DNA from: Euglena gracilis
Taxonomy: Eukaryota; Euglenida; Euglenophyceae; Euglenales
Direction of reading: 5' to 3'
Length of the DNA: 64,000 bases
NCBI GenBank assembly: GCA_039621445.1
Contig: CP154954.1
Coordinates: forward strand, 40,045,572-40,109,571
In this document: positions 20,220 through 30,554 of the stretch, piece by piece
Position numbering within the stretch: position 1 is the first letter of the stretch
Layout: each line of letters begins with the position of its first letter
Program-made: the position numbers and the translations under genes
The notes under the pieces: generated by a model
What the model was told of the DNA's origin: nothing
The model's database searches: none
The model's input: the letters and a program-made list of their open reading frames with translations, nothing else

Positions 20220-22452
20220 GCACTTGGTGGTGCTGGTCTGCACACCACAGCAAATGCCTGCCTTTTCGGGAGAAATAAGCTGATAAACATTGGCGCGCCC
20301 AGGGTTTTCTCTTGAGGCAAGTCCCTGGCACCGCTTTCTTTCTTTCTTCCCAAAAATTGTCCCGCCGAGTGATAATTGCTTGTTCCAAGGTGCGGGACTA
20401 AAAAAAAACCTCATAAATGCCGCACTCATTGCGCAATGTCCCAGCGCAATCATGGGGTCGCTCAGCAGCAAAGCGAAAATCAACTTCCCTATTCCAATAA
20501 AACCCCCCTCCCCTAGAAAGTGCACGGGTGCGCACATTTTAAGGACGGTTTGGGCCCCAAGGGGTGCGCAATTATCAGGGCACTGCACACTTATCACGAC
20601 AAAGCACAAAAATGCTTAATTTTCCACCACTCTTTTTCAATTTTCTCCCTCCTTGCAATGTCAAGCAATGCGTCAAGTGATTATGTGTTGTATTTGGGCT
20701 TGGACAATAGAAATTTTGGTCTGAGAAGGACAATTCTGATAATGTTGTGTCCTTTTCGACCTGAGATGACAGTGATTTCTCCTTTGGGGGGGGTGCCGAC
20801 TTTTTAGGGAGGTAAATTCGGATCCTTTGGGGGGGGGTGGCCTAAATTGAATAAAGTGTCATTAACCACTTCACCAGTAGCTTGTGCTCGATCTCACGGC
20901 TGGCCCATTTGCACTCCATGAAAACACACCCACCACGTACCGTTTTTCTCCTCGCGCAACTGTTTGAGCACACCTCGTTGCCAATGGAGTCCAGCCACCC
21001 ATCAAACATCACGTACAACAAACAACCGTTTTCTGTTTTTCTGCTGTCTTACAAGCTTGCTTGATGGCCTGGACATGCTTGCTCAACAATTTTGTCAACG
21101 TTGGGTCTTTTCGCAAATCAGACGCAGACCTGGAAAAAATCCAAACTAAAATTGAACAAAAACCTGAACGTGCCGTGCACATCAGTGCATTTGCGAAGGC
21201 ACCCCCTTTCACGCCTTTATGTTTGGCAGAAGCCACGTGTTTTGTGCCAAAGTTGATTTTTTTCACCTGCACTTCCACCCTGCAAAAAAATACATCACAT
21301 ATTGTCTGATCCTTCACAAATGCAAAACACTCCCTTGGGGAAATCCTGAAATTGCCTGGAAGCTGTCATTGCTTTTGTACATTTCGCCCCACTCACCTAT
21401 CCTTTGGAAGACCTTGATTTCTTCATTGGTGGTCCACGGTCCACCCTCTTCATCCAATCCATCTGACATGAGGTTGACTGAGGAAAATCATGAAAATGCA
21501 TTAAACTCCACCTTCATTGCCTTTGTGTCTTGCAGAATTTTCAAGCCGTTGGCTGGCACTTTTATTCCGGTAATTCCGGTTTAGACCGGAATATCTCCCT
21601 GCCCCTGGTGTCTGCTTTGATGTCGTTGGGCCATTTCACACCATCTTGGTGCGCGGGGGGGGGGGGGGGGCAGCAAGGAAATCTACACCACGATCCACAG
21701 AAATCTGAGTTGGAAGTTGTTCCAAGCCATATGGCATGCGGTGGTGGGTGCTGTCTCTCCAATGACATGCCAACCCATCTTGTAGACCCCCCAACATCGA
21801 TGCACTGCGGTGCCCATGGGGAGGGTAAAGCGCAGACATTTGGGCAGCGGCCAACCACCACGAAACGGCCACATACTAAGACGAAATGCGGGTAATGATT
21901 CCACTGCTGGGCGGTGAAAGGGTCAGACACAGGCACAGGTTGGGCGTGGTGAAGGGCGAACCACGAGACTGGCATTCCGACTTCGTTTGTGCCACGTGGC
22001 AAGGGAGGAGAGAGTGTACAGGCGGCCGACCTGGTGGGCAGTCAGACAACCAGACCGGGGAAAAGGAATCTGTTGTCACATTGGCTCAGAACTGCACAAC
22101 ACAGACACAAAGTCACGTTGTCTTGTCTTCCCGCATCGGGCTGGCCACGCTCGAAACCCTCCCCACCACCGGAAGGTCGCCTGCAAGCGGCTGGGATGGC
22201 CAAACAACGTGACAAACAGCCAGAGCAGAGGTCAGGGGCACAAGGAGGGCAGGGCCAGGGGCCAAAGGGGCCGGGGGGTCGATGCACCGAGGCTGCCCAG
22301 CGGCGAACAGCGGAGCTTCCGCACATGAGGGGCAACCCGCCTGCCTAATCCGCAGGAAAAACGCAGACAGACACCCGCCGCCGCGCGGCACAGACAATCA
22401 TTTGAAGTAAGTGTGCCACGGCAGTTGCGTCGCGGCGGAGTATATAACGCTT
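20220..22452. other. Unassigned repeat-rich stretch
   Basis: I see no gene I can support. The 20,520-20,830 part is a diverged copy of 25,130-25,470. At 21,560-21,590 there is a short TTCCGG tandem. At 22,050-22,400 the sequence is moderately GC-rich but open frames on both strands match nothing known to me. Confidence 0.4.
20520..20830. repeat. Diverged long repeat, copy 1
   Basis: It shares an ordered set of blocks with 25,130-25,470: GGGGTGCGCA, GGGCACTGC, AAAGCACAAAA, CTTTTTCA, AAGTGATTATGTGT, TTTGGGCT and TTTTCGACC. The copies are clearly homologous, with many substitutions and small indels. There is no coding frame in common. Confidence 0.6.
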
Positions 22453-23130
22453 TGGCAGCTCCCAACTATACGGCCCACGGGTCAGATACTTGGGAGTGGG
22501 GGGGGTCGTATGGTGGGACCCAGGTCCGACCTTTCGAAGAAAGTCAGGGTTTTGATTGGAATAGGGTTAGGGTTCCGGCCGGCGGGCCGTAGGGCACCCA
22601 TTTTTGGTCAGGGAGAAGTTAGGTCGCATTCTGGACGAATTTGGGCCGAATTTAGGCCAAATTCAGGCAAATTTCGGGCGAAATGTGTTTTCAAAAATCT
22701 TCCGAAATAGAGACCTAACCTCTGGCCTAACTTACTCCCTAAATTTGGCTGATTCTTGGCACGCCAATCCTAACCGGCAGCTCCCCACTATAGGGCCCCC
22801 CCAGGGGGGGGCATATAGTGGGGAGGGGGGGGGGTCAGAATAGCTTTTTTTGCATTAATGATGGAGTAGAGTTAGGTGCGCGACTTAGGGTTAGGGTTAG
22901 ACCTAACTTATAGACGGGTGTTCGGTGTACAAGTTAGGCCTAACCCTAAGCCTAAGTCGCGCACCTAACCCTACTCCATCATTAATGCAACAAACACCCC
23001 CCCCCCTACTCCCAACTATATGGCCCCCCCTGGGGGGCATAGAGTTGGGAGCTGCCTCCTAACCCTAACCCTATTCCTAAAATTCAGCAGGAACCCTCCC
23101 CGAATCTGCCACCGGTTGCCGGAAAACCGG
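22453..23130. repeat. Foldback-family repeat, copy 1, interrupted by a MITE
   Basis: It starts GGCAGCTCCCAACTATACGG and continues with sequence that reappears in inverted orientation at 23,755-24,262 (AAATTTGGCTGATTCTTGGC, AAATTCAGCAGGAACCCTCC and others). A MITE at 22,778-23,055 splits it, with the TCCTAACC duplication repeated on both sides. Several AGGGTTAGGG and CCTAACCCTAACC tracts lie inside. Confidence 0.75.
22778..23055. mobile_element. Palindromic MITE with 8-bp target duplication, nested
   Basis: The ends are GGCAGCTCCCCACTATA and its near inverse (ATAGAGTTGGGAGCTGCC). The flanks are TCCTAACC on both sides (22770-22777 and 23056-23063), a perfect 8-bp duplication. The whole unit is a large palindrome: ATTAATGATGGAGTAG and GTTAGGTGCGCGACTTAGGG on the left reappear inverted on the right around a loop containing ACGGGTGTTCGGTGTAC. 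The 8-bp duplication suggests hAT-type mobilisation. Confidence 0.82.
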
Positions 23131-23277
23131 TCATGTGCAAAGAAATGTCATTGTCAAATGTCATGTGCAAAGAAAACGGCATTTTGGGTGCGGGAAAATG
23201 CGGTTGATCTGGGCGGTGTGTCATAGACCAGCCGTGTCGGGGACAAAGGGGGTGGGAAGGTATGTGTAAATTTTTAC

Positions 23278-23552
23278 GGCAGCCCGAAACTACTGGCCCC
23301 TCCCGGGGGGCCCAGTAGTTAATCCGGGGGTCAAATAGTTTTTTTGCGTTAATGATGGAATAGGGTTATGTGCGCGATTTAGGGTTAGGGTTAGGCCTAA
23401 CTGGTACACCGAACACCCGTCTATAAGTTAGGCCTAACCCTAACCCTAAGTCGCGCACCTAACCCTATTCCATCATTAACGCAAAAAAACTATTTTGACC
23501 CCCCCGGATTAACTACTGGCCCCCCGGGGGGGCCCAGTAGTTTCGGGCTGCC
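23278..23552. mobile_element. Second palindromic MITE with 8-bp target duplication
   Basis: It begins GGCAGCCCGAAACTACTGG and ends with the inverse (CCAGTAGTTTCGGGCTGCC). The two arms of about 125 bp are nearly perfect inverse copies around a loop of about 23 bp. The flanks are ATTTTTAC on both sides (23270-23277 and 23553-23560). The inner arms and loop are the same as in the MITE at 22778-23055, with the loop in the opposite orientation, while the outer ends differ. No coding capacity. Confidence 0.85.
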
Positions 23553-23754
23553 ATTTTTACTTATTTTTGCCATCGTGGAGGAGGCACAAAAAAGTTTGTG
23601 GCCACACTGCAGTGTGGAAAAAACAACAGGTTTTCTCTTTGGTGCCGCAGTACTTGTGGCACTTGCAATAAACATCACCAGTCAGTAACAAAAAAAGTAC
23701 GCAGTGGCGGCACAAAAAACGTCATTCTTCTGGTTCTTCCACCAGCTCCAAATG

Positions 23755-24262
23755 GCAGCTCCCAACTGTACGACCCGCGGGTCGGATAGTTGGGAGCGGG
23801 GGGGGGGGCATGGTGGGACCCAAATCCCACTTTTTGACTTTTCGGTCCCACGACGCCAGGAAAACGCGCGGTTTCCCGGCAACCGGTGGCGGATTCAGGG
23901 AGGGTTCCTGCTGAATTTTAGGAATAGGGTTAGGGTTAGGATTGGCGTGCCAAGAATCAGCCAAATTTAGGGAGTAAGTTAGGCCAGAGGTTAGGTCCTC
24001 ATTTCGGAAGATTTTTGAAAACGCATTTTCGTCCAAAATTTCGCCGAAAATTTGCCTAAATTTGGCCTAAATTCGGCCCAAATTCGTCCAGAATGCGGCC
24101 TAACTTCTCCCTAACTTCCCAAAAATGGGTGCCCTACGGCCCGCCGGCTGGATCCCTGACCCTATTCCAATCAAAACCCCGACTTCTTCCGAAAGGTCGG
24201 ACCTGGGTCCCACCATACGCCCCCCCCCCCCCCGCTCCCAACTATCTGACCGGCGGTCGTAT
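23755..24262. repeat. Foldback-family repeat, copy 2, inverted relative to copy 1
   Basis: The left end is GGCAGCTCCCAACTGTACG. The right part repeats, inverted, the start of copy 1 (GTCGGACCTGGGTCCCACCA, then CCGCTCCCAACTATCTGACC), but the last bases expected for a complete inverted end are missing, so the right end seems truncated. A stretch near 23,930 carries AGGGTTAGGGTTAGG. Confidence 0.7.
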
Positions 24263-24462
24263 AATGTACTTGTAAACAAGAACGTTGCCCCCCACGACGC
24301 CACTCCTCAGAGAACCCACATGGCTCGCTCAGTTGGGCAAGGAGGCCATCGGCCTAGCCAGGGGGTCCCACAGGGCGCCAAGGGCTTCCTGACCCCGGCA
24401 GGGTGTCCCCCGGCTGCGGGAGGGCCAGTCCTGGGCAAACACCGGTGGCCTCCAGGAGCTCA

Positions 24463-24690
24463 GACCCAATCACGTCTGGTCACGTGCAGTCACACACAAT
24501 CACGCGCAGTCACGTCCGGTCACATGCAGTGACACACAATCACGCGCAGTCATGTCTGGTCACATGCATTCACACACAATCACTTGCAGTCACGCTGGTC
24601 ACGTGCAGTCACACACAATCGCGTGCAGTCACGTCCGATCACACACAGTCACACACAATCACGCGCAGTTGCGCCCGGTCAAGTTCCACA
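24463..24690 (+). repeat. Minisatellite of CACACACAATCACGCGCAGT units
   Basis: About six imperfect units of roughly 40 bp combine GTCACACACAATCACGCGCA and GTCACGTCCGGTCACATGCA. The flanking GACCCAATCACG at 24,465 recurs at 47,040. The frames that run through it read as QSHAVTHNHA-like repeats and are not credible proteins. Confidence 0.75.
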
Positions 24691-24859
24691 CCCATTCAGT
24701 GTCACAGGTGCTTGGTCCCGGGGGCTGGGCAGAGGCTGGCAAGCATACAGCCCACTCCACAGCAACAATGCAGGCGCGCAGAGGAGGTGGGTATGCTCTC
24801 CCACCCCACACATCGCTCAAGAGGGCCATAAACAAACCAAGCTTACTCTGTTGATTGTT

Positions 24860-25140
24860 TTGTTCCCATCAGGGGATGCTCGAAAAACGTGCCACAAAAA
24901 ACACCAATAAATGCAAAAACAACTCAAAAAAAGTTGCACACATGAAATCCTTCAGGAGCTCCCAGCTCACCTCCTTCAGGGAAGATTTTCCACTGAGGGA
25001 AATATTCCCCTCAAACATTCAAAGCAAAATTTTTTGAAATAAAATGCAAAAAAATGCCAACAAAAAAGCAAAAAAAAAACGAAAAATGTAAATTGAATTG
25101 ATTTCCTTTCAGGAGCTCTCGGGGGCTGTACAATTTCCCG
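24860..25140 (+). repeat. A-rich dispersed repeat, two adjacent copies
   Basis: Each copy has an A/C-rich tract (ATGCAAAAACAACTCAAAAA) followed by a conserved tail, CCTTCAGGAGCTCCCAG. Copies lie near 24,880-24,970 and 25,035-25,135. Relatives are at about 35,375-35,460, 51,985-52,080 and 60,720-60,860. The family could be a short retroposon, but the A tract sits in front of the conserved block rather than behind it in this orientation. Confidence 0.5.
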
Positions 25141-25470
25141 ATCCTGAAGGGGTGCACACTTATGAGGGCACTGCGCAATTGTTAGGGTAAAGCACAAAAT
25201 ATATAATTTTCCCAGCTCTTTTTCAGGCTTTTCCCCTTCTTGTGATGTTAAGCAATGAGCCAAGTGATTATGTGTCAAATTTGGGCTCGGACGATGGAAG
25301 CATTTGGTCTGGGGAGGACAGTTAGTGGGCCTTCAGCATAATTGTGTGTGTTTTCCGACCGGGATATGATGGCGGTTTCTCTTTTTTGAGGGGGAGCACT
25401 TTTGGGGGGTTTTGGGGCACTTTTTAGGGAGGCAGTTTCGCACCCTTCGGGGGTGCGCACTGATCAGGGC
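25130..25470. repeat. Diverged long repeat, copy 2
   Basis: Homologous block order to 20,520-20,830, beginning at AAGGGGTGCACACTTATGAGGG. It ends in several GGGCACTGCGCA units near 25,455-25,510. Confidence 0.6.
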
Positions 25471-25770
25471 ACTGCGCATCTTTAGGGCACTGCGCACTTA
25501 TCAGGGGGCTCTACCACCCTTGAGCACTCCCCCCGGTCCTTGCCCATGTTTTTAGAAGGTCATCCTCTGGGGTGCCTCATTTTGCATGTGTTTTTAAAAG
25601 AGTTTTTAAGAGACATAAAAATTCGACAGTTCCGCAACTTCCGAAGATATCGGCGATCTTTTTCATACAAATTCCTGTAATTTCAACAGTGGACCCCTTT
25701 TCGGCACGAAGGACTGGATTTTTTTTAACATTCAGTTTCCCAGTTCCCCAGTTGTCAAAACACCCTCCAG

Positions 25771-26212
25771 GGGGGGGGGGATGCGCTCGCCCGGCCTCGG
25801 AAAAAAATGCGCAAAAATGCGCAAAAATGCGCAAAAAATGCGCAAAAAATGTGCAAAATCCGAGAAAAAATGCGCAAAAATCACGAAAATGCAAAAATTA
25901 CCCAAAAACATGCAAAAATAGCACCAAATTTGAAGAAATTATGTAGAATAATGAGGAAAATGTACGTTTCAAAAAAAGTCAAAAATTTCAAATTTTTGCA
26001 AAAAATTGCAAAAATGGTCAAAAAAATGCGAAAATTTTGGAAAATCACGAAAAAATGTGCCAAAAAACAAAAAAATGTGCTGAAAAAAACGAAAAAAATG
26101 CGCAAAAAATGCGAAAAAATGCGCAAAAAATGCGCACTTTTGGAAAATTTGAAAAAATGCGCAAAAAATGCGCAAAAATGCGAAAAAATGCGAAACGCAT
26201 TTCCCCCCCCCC
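25771..26212. repeat. Foldback-like repeat with AAAAATGCGC units, copy 3
   Basis: G run plus ATGCGCTCGCCC and CCTCGGAAAAAAATGCGC at the left, and GCGAAACGCATTTCC plus a C run at the right. The interior is a degraded AAAAATGCGCA tandem. It matches 4901-5110 in organisation, including the CCTCGGAAAAAAATGCGC junction. Confidence 0.7.
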
Positions 26213-26925
26213 TGCACCCTCACCCCCCTGGTCCTCACCCATCCTTTCCGGTGCTGAGACATGGGAAGGAGAAGGTATATTTCATTTTGTAACTGTTGTT
26301 AATGTGAAATTGGTCCAAAAATGTGAAATATGCAACCTCCAGTTGTCTGGTTGAAGAGCAGTTTGCCTGTGCAAGTGTCCCCCCAGAAGACGGAAAAGCA
26401 AAATATGAATATGCAAAATAATGCAGAAAATGCGATTGTTTGCAATTTTTTTCGTAGTACGATTGCTTGTGAACTACGCCGGACGGCGGAGGTTGTTCCT
26501 TAGTGACGGCTCAAATGTTGACTACTGCCATATAAATCACAGGGTGTTTTACCCAAAGTGCGTTGCCTGTCCATGTGTTGGCACTACCCATTCCCCCTTT
26601 TATGAAACTGGAAAGGAATTGCTGGGGTGGAGGAACGGGGCTGGGAAGTGCTGCCACCATCCCATCCCTCCAAAAACTCCCCTTTGGCATCGACATGCCA
26701 TGGGTTTTGTGCAACAGGGCCTTGGAAAAAAAGCACCCGTCGCACCGACATTTTCAGGGAAGCGGAGCACTGGGTCAGGGGGGAGGGGTTCGAAGGGACA
26801 CAAAAACAGAGAAGTGGGCAAAAAAGCAGGAGAACCTGAGTGTCAAGGCCAGGATGGCTCTGCGTATGTGTGGGGGGGGGGGTGCAAGTGGGTGTGCCTG
26901 CAGCAAATGCACAGACACGCGCGAC

Positions 26926-26927
26926 AA

Positions 26928-26961
<34 letters not shown>

Positions 26962-27060
26962 CATAACACATACACAGCACACGCACACACACACACACAC
27001 GCTCGCACGTGCACACATGCATACACTTGCGCACACGGACTCATGCACACACAACACTTG
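26926..27060 (+). repeat. CA-rich microsatellite
   Basis: Interrupted (CA)n from about 26,930 to 27,050, with ATACACAGCACACG and similar interruptions. Confidence 0.9.
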
Positions 27061-28965
27061 CTGGCGTCTGAATGGGTGGGCGCACCAAGAAAAAATTCTG
27101 CCTCCAATAAAAGCCAGCCCCCCAGGAAAAAAACAAGTCAATTACCGAACCATTCTGGAAGCAAATGGGAAAAGAGAGAGACTGAAATTAACTTTGAGTG
27201 TGTTCTATGGTTTTGGAGTCACTTTGGAGGTCTGAGCAGCCGGCCGGCCTGTCTCTATGGGCTTGCCAGAACCTTCTTCCCAGCCAACGCGTTTTCCAAG
27301 CTGCAAGTCTTTAATGACTCTGTGGCAAAATGGGTTTTCTGATGGAAAAGCCTCCAAACCGCTTCATTTTCCAGCACCCTTTTTTCATCGGTTCCAACCT
27401 CTGTTTTCAAAAACATTGTGCACTTCGTGGCCAAAAAAATTTCAGCCAACCTGGTTGGGCTGAGTTTCACTCAATTTCAACTGACCCCCCAAATGGAGGA
27501 GGTCTGGCCGCTGAAAGCTTCTGGGACAATGAGAGCTCCCGCATCCGAAACCACCGCGGCACAGCGACTGAACACGGAACCGGGCCCCCGGCCAGCCGGT
27601 CCGCCGGCTTACCCGCGCAGCCGGAACCGGGCGCCGAGGCTCTGCAGGACCGCAGCCCGGCGCGTGGGCAGCGGCTCCGGGCTAGAGGCGGGCGGGGCGA
27701 CGATGCCCCCGTCAGGCTTCTTTTGAGGCCCCCCTCCTCCGAGGGGGTAAGGCCCAGATGCCCCTGGATGCTGACAGGCTGCGTTGGGACCCTCCCCCCG
27801 TCCCTTCCTTGGCAGGTTTCAAAAATAGTGAAAAATTTCTCCCCGTTGCACACCGGGAAATCAAAAAAGATGCCTTTCCCCCTCAGTTTTAAGCCTTATG
27901 AGGGATGAACCCCCTCTGTGTTGGGGGGGGGTCCAGGCCCACCACCCCCCTCCAGGGTTCCCTTACATCCCTCCTTCCCCAGCAGGAGGCCTGAGTGTGG
28001 GTTTCCGAGCAAAAGCCGAAACCCATGGAAATTTTCGGCTCAAAGCGACAAAAATTCTTTGGGAAATGCCTTTCAGACGGCCTGATTTGGGGGTCAGGAC
28101 CCATCCCCCACCACGTACCTCGAAACCGGAGGGCTTCCCTGAGGGGTCCAGGCCCGACGCCCCCCCGGGGGTCTTCCGCATCAAGAAGACGCCTGGCCAC
28201 CGTCCGCCACGGAAGGGGAGGGCGACGGCGTCGGCGGGGTGGTAGGAGGCGGCGTGACGGTGTTGTTGAAGAGGGGGGCGATCCACTTGGCCCCGGGCCG
28301 GCCAAACGGGCGGAGCAACGGAGAGAGCCGGGGCTGCTCCCCCGCCCCCCCCCCCCCCGCCACTGCGCCGGGCAAGGGCCCCACCGTCAACCCCTGTACC
28401 TGCAGCGCTGGGAATTGAGGCTCGTCCGATGGGCAGCCCCGAACCCAAACACTGGTCAATGGGGTGTGAAGACCATTAGGGAGGGTATGGGATGGCAACT
28501 GCTGCGAGAGGAGAGCAGCGAAGGCTGGTGCCATCACGGCGGCAGTGCTCTCCAAGTATCAAAAAATATGGGCCTTGCAAGGGCTTGACTCGGACCCAAC
28601 CCACTACCCTTGGGTCCCCTCTGGGTGGGGGGGGGGTCAGTTAATTTCTTCAAAAACTGCGGCAGTTTTGCACTGAAAATCGGAGGACGCACAGGGTTGC
28701 ACAGAAAGGAGGTGTTGATGGAAAAAAATTCGGTGGAGGCGTTGATTGAAACCCTCCACCCGAGGAAGGAAGCCAAAAAAATTTCCTTCGGTGGAGAAGG
28801 CACCGAGGGGACGTAAAAAACCAGTGCCCCTGTAGAAGGAAAGAGTGGTGGTGATGAGTGTCGTCCCAGCAAGCCCGACTTCTCTTGTTGGGTGACAGGA
28901 TACCGCTCGACCAACATATCATTGCCACCGGAGCACAGGTTCGACCTGCAGCCGAAACGTTTTGA
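27061..28965. other. Mostly unassigned, two GC-rich blocks on the minus strand
   Basis: At about 27,610-27,735 a GC-rich block ends on the minus strand at a good donor (GCGCGG|GTAAGCC) and encodes an Arg/Pro-rich segment. At about 28,175-28,330 the minus strand encodes WIAPLFNNTVT followed by a Pro/Thr/Ser tail and a stop. Either could be a 3' exon of the VTI1 gene next door or of a separate gene. No junction is secure. The rest is G/C-run repeat sequence. Confidence 0.3.
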
Positions 28966-28969
28966 GGGC

Positions 28970-30513
28970 CGGCCCGCCCGAAATAGACGATGAGGAAGAC
29001 GGTCAGCGTGAGGACCAGGATGACGGCGATGATGATCAGCTTGTTCATGAGCGACCGCCGCTGGATCATGGACAGGATCTTGCGCGTCCGCGTCATCTGC
29101 AGCGGCGCATGGGGGGGGTCAGTCATACGCCGCCGGGCAGCGGACGACGGGGTCTGCGAGGCTGCCCGGGGACGCCGGTTCCTGAGGCCTGGCAAAAGGG
29201 CCCCAATCCACCGGCGGTGCAATCCTGCAGCCCGAAACTTTGAGGTACGCCTGGAAGAGAGCCAAACCCGGGAGGAAGGGGGGGTAGTCGGACCCCCTCC
29301 AAGCCCACCGCAACATCGCAAAGGTAAAGTCCTTTGGCTCCAAAAACACCCGGGGAAGGTCATGGCCTCAAAAACCGACGCCCCTGAATAAAGGGCCCCG
29401 AACCCCTCCCACCAAGGAGATGGGGGGGGGTCGGCGCGCCACCCATGGGATTCCTGTCAAGGGCAGCCAGGGTTTTTTAAGGCTGGGGAGAGAGGGGGGA
29501 CCTCCTCCCACCCACCCACCCCCTGGGGGGGGGGCAGGGGGGGTCCTGGGGGACCTTTCCCCGAAAAAGCCAAAAAAATCGCAAAAAATGCTAAGAATAA
29601 AAATTTCGAAAAATTTCGGTGCACTCGGGAGCCAAAAAGTATATCCCACCCCCCTCAGGGGGGACCCCCCCGTGGGGGGGGGGGTGGGGGGCTCGGCTGG
29701 ACCCACCCACCCTACCCCCCTGGGGTCCAAGGCTAAAAAAAAAAAAACCCTGAGCCCAGCCTCCCTCCTCCACGCGTACCCCTCCCACCAGGAGAGTTTC
29801 GAATCAACAAGCTTACAATGAAGGGATTGCAAAAAACATTCAAGCAAGGGGGGGTTTCGAGGGGGCGAATTGAACTGAACTCAGGGCACATACCGTGCTA
29901 CCATTTCTGTTGAAGAATTTCGCCACATTTCGATAGAATTTTGGTAGTTGTTCAGCTTTTCATTTCCAGGAAGCTCATGGGCACGGGTCTGTGTGATTTG
30001 TGCGGGTGGTTTGTGATTGCAGTCAGGGTCGCTACTGATAATTCTGGAAAAGACAGAACACCTCATCGAGGGAAACCCAACCCAACCCAACCCAACCCAC
30101 CCGCAAGCAGCCCCCCCCCCCCACACCTCCTGGTTGGTCTCCCGCACGGTGCCCAGCGTCCGCTCCATCCCCTCCCGCTGCTGCCGCAGGCGGCTGGACG
30201 TGTCCTCCCTGGCGGCCGGGGGGGGGGGGGTAGGTAGGGGCCGCCCGCGGCGGGGGACGGGCACGGCAGGGCGGGAAGGCCTGGTCCCCCCCCCCCGTGT
30301 GCATTGCGGCTGCCGTTAATCCCCTCTTTTGGCCTGTTGATGCTTTTCCGGTCAGACGCCTCCTCCCCCGGGAGGAGGCAGAGGGGGTGGGTCGACCCAC
30401 CACGCCACCACGCAAAGTGGGGCGGACCACCTCTCAACCCATAGGGGTTCGCATTCCCCATCAGGATGGAGGATGCCGCTGGTTTTGAGCTCTCCGACGT
30501 ACTTACACAAACA

Positions 30514-30554
<41 letters not shown>

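Noticed and set aside
22560-23475. A true telomere or chromosome end
   Set aside because: The GGGTTA tracts are short, occur in both orientations and lie inside palindromic elements with target duplications.
24403-24854. Frames encoding QSHAVTHNHA-like repeats
   Set aside because: They are translations of the 24,463-24,690 minisatellite.
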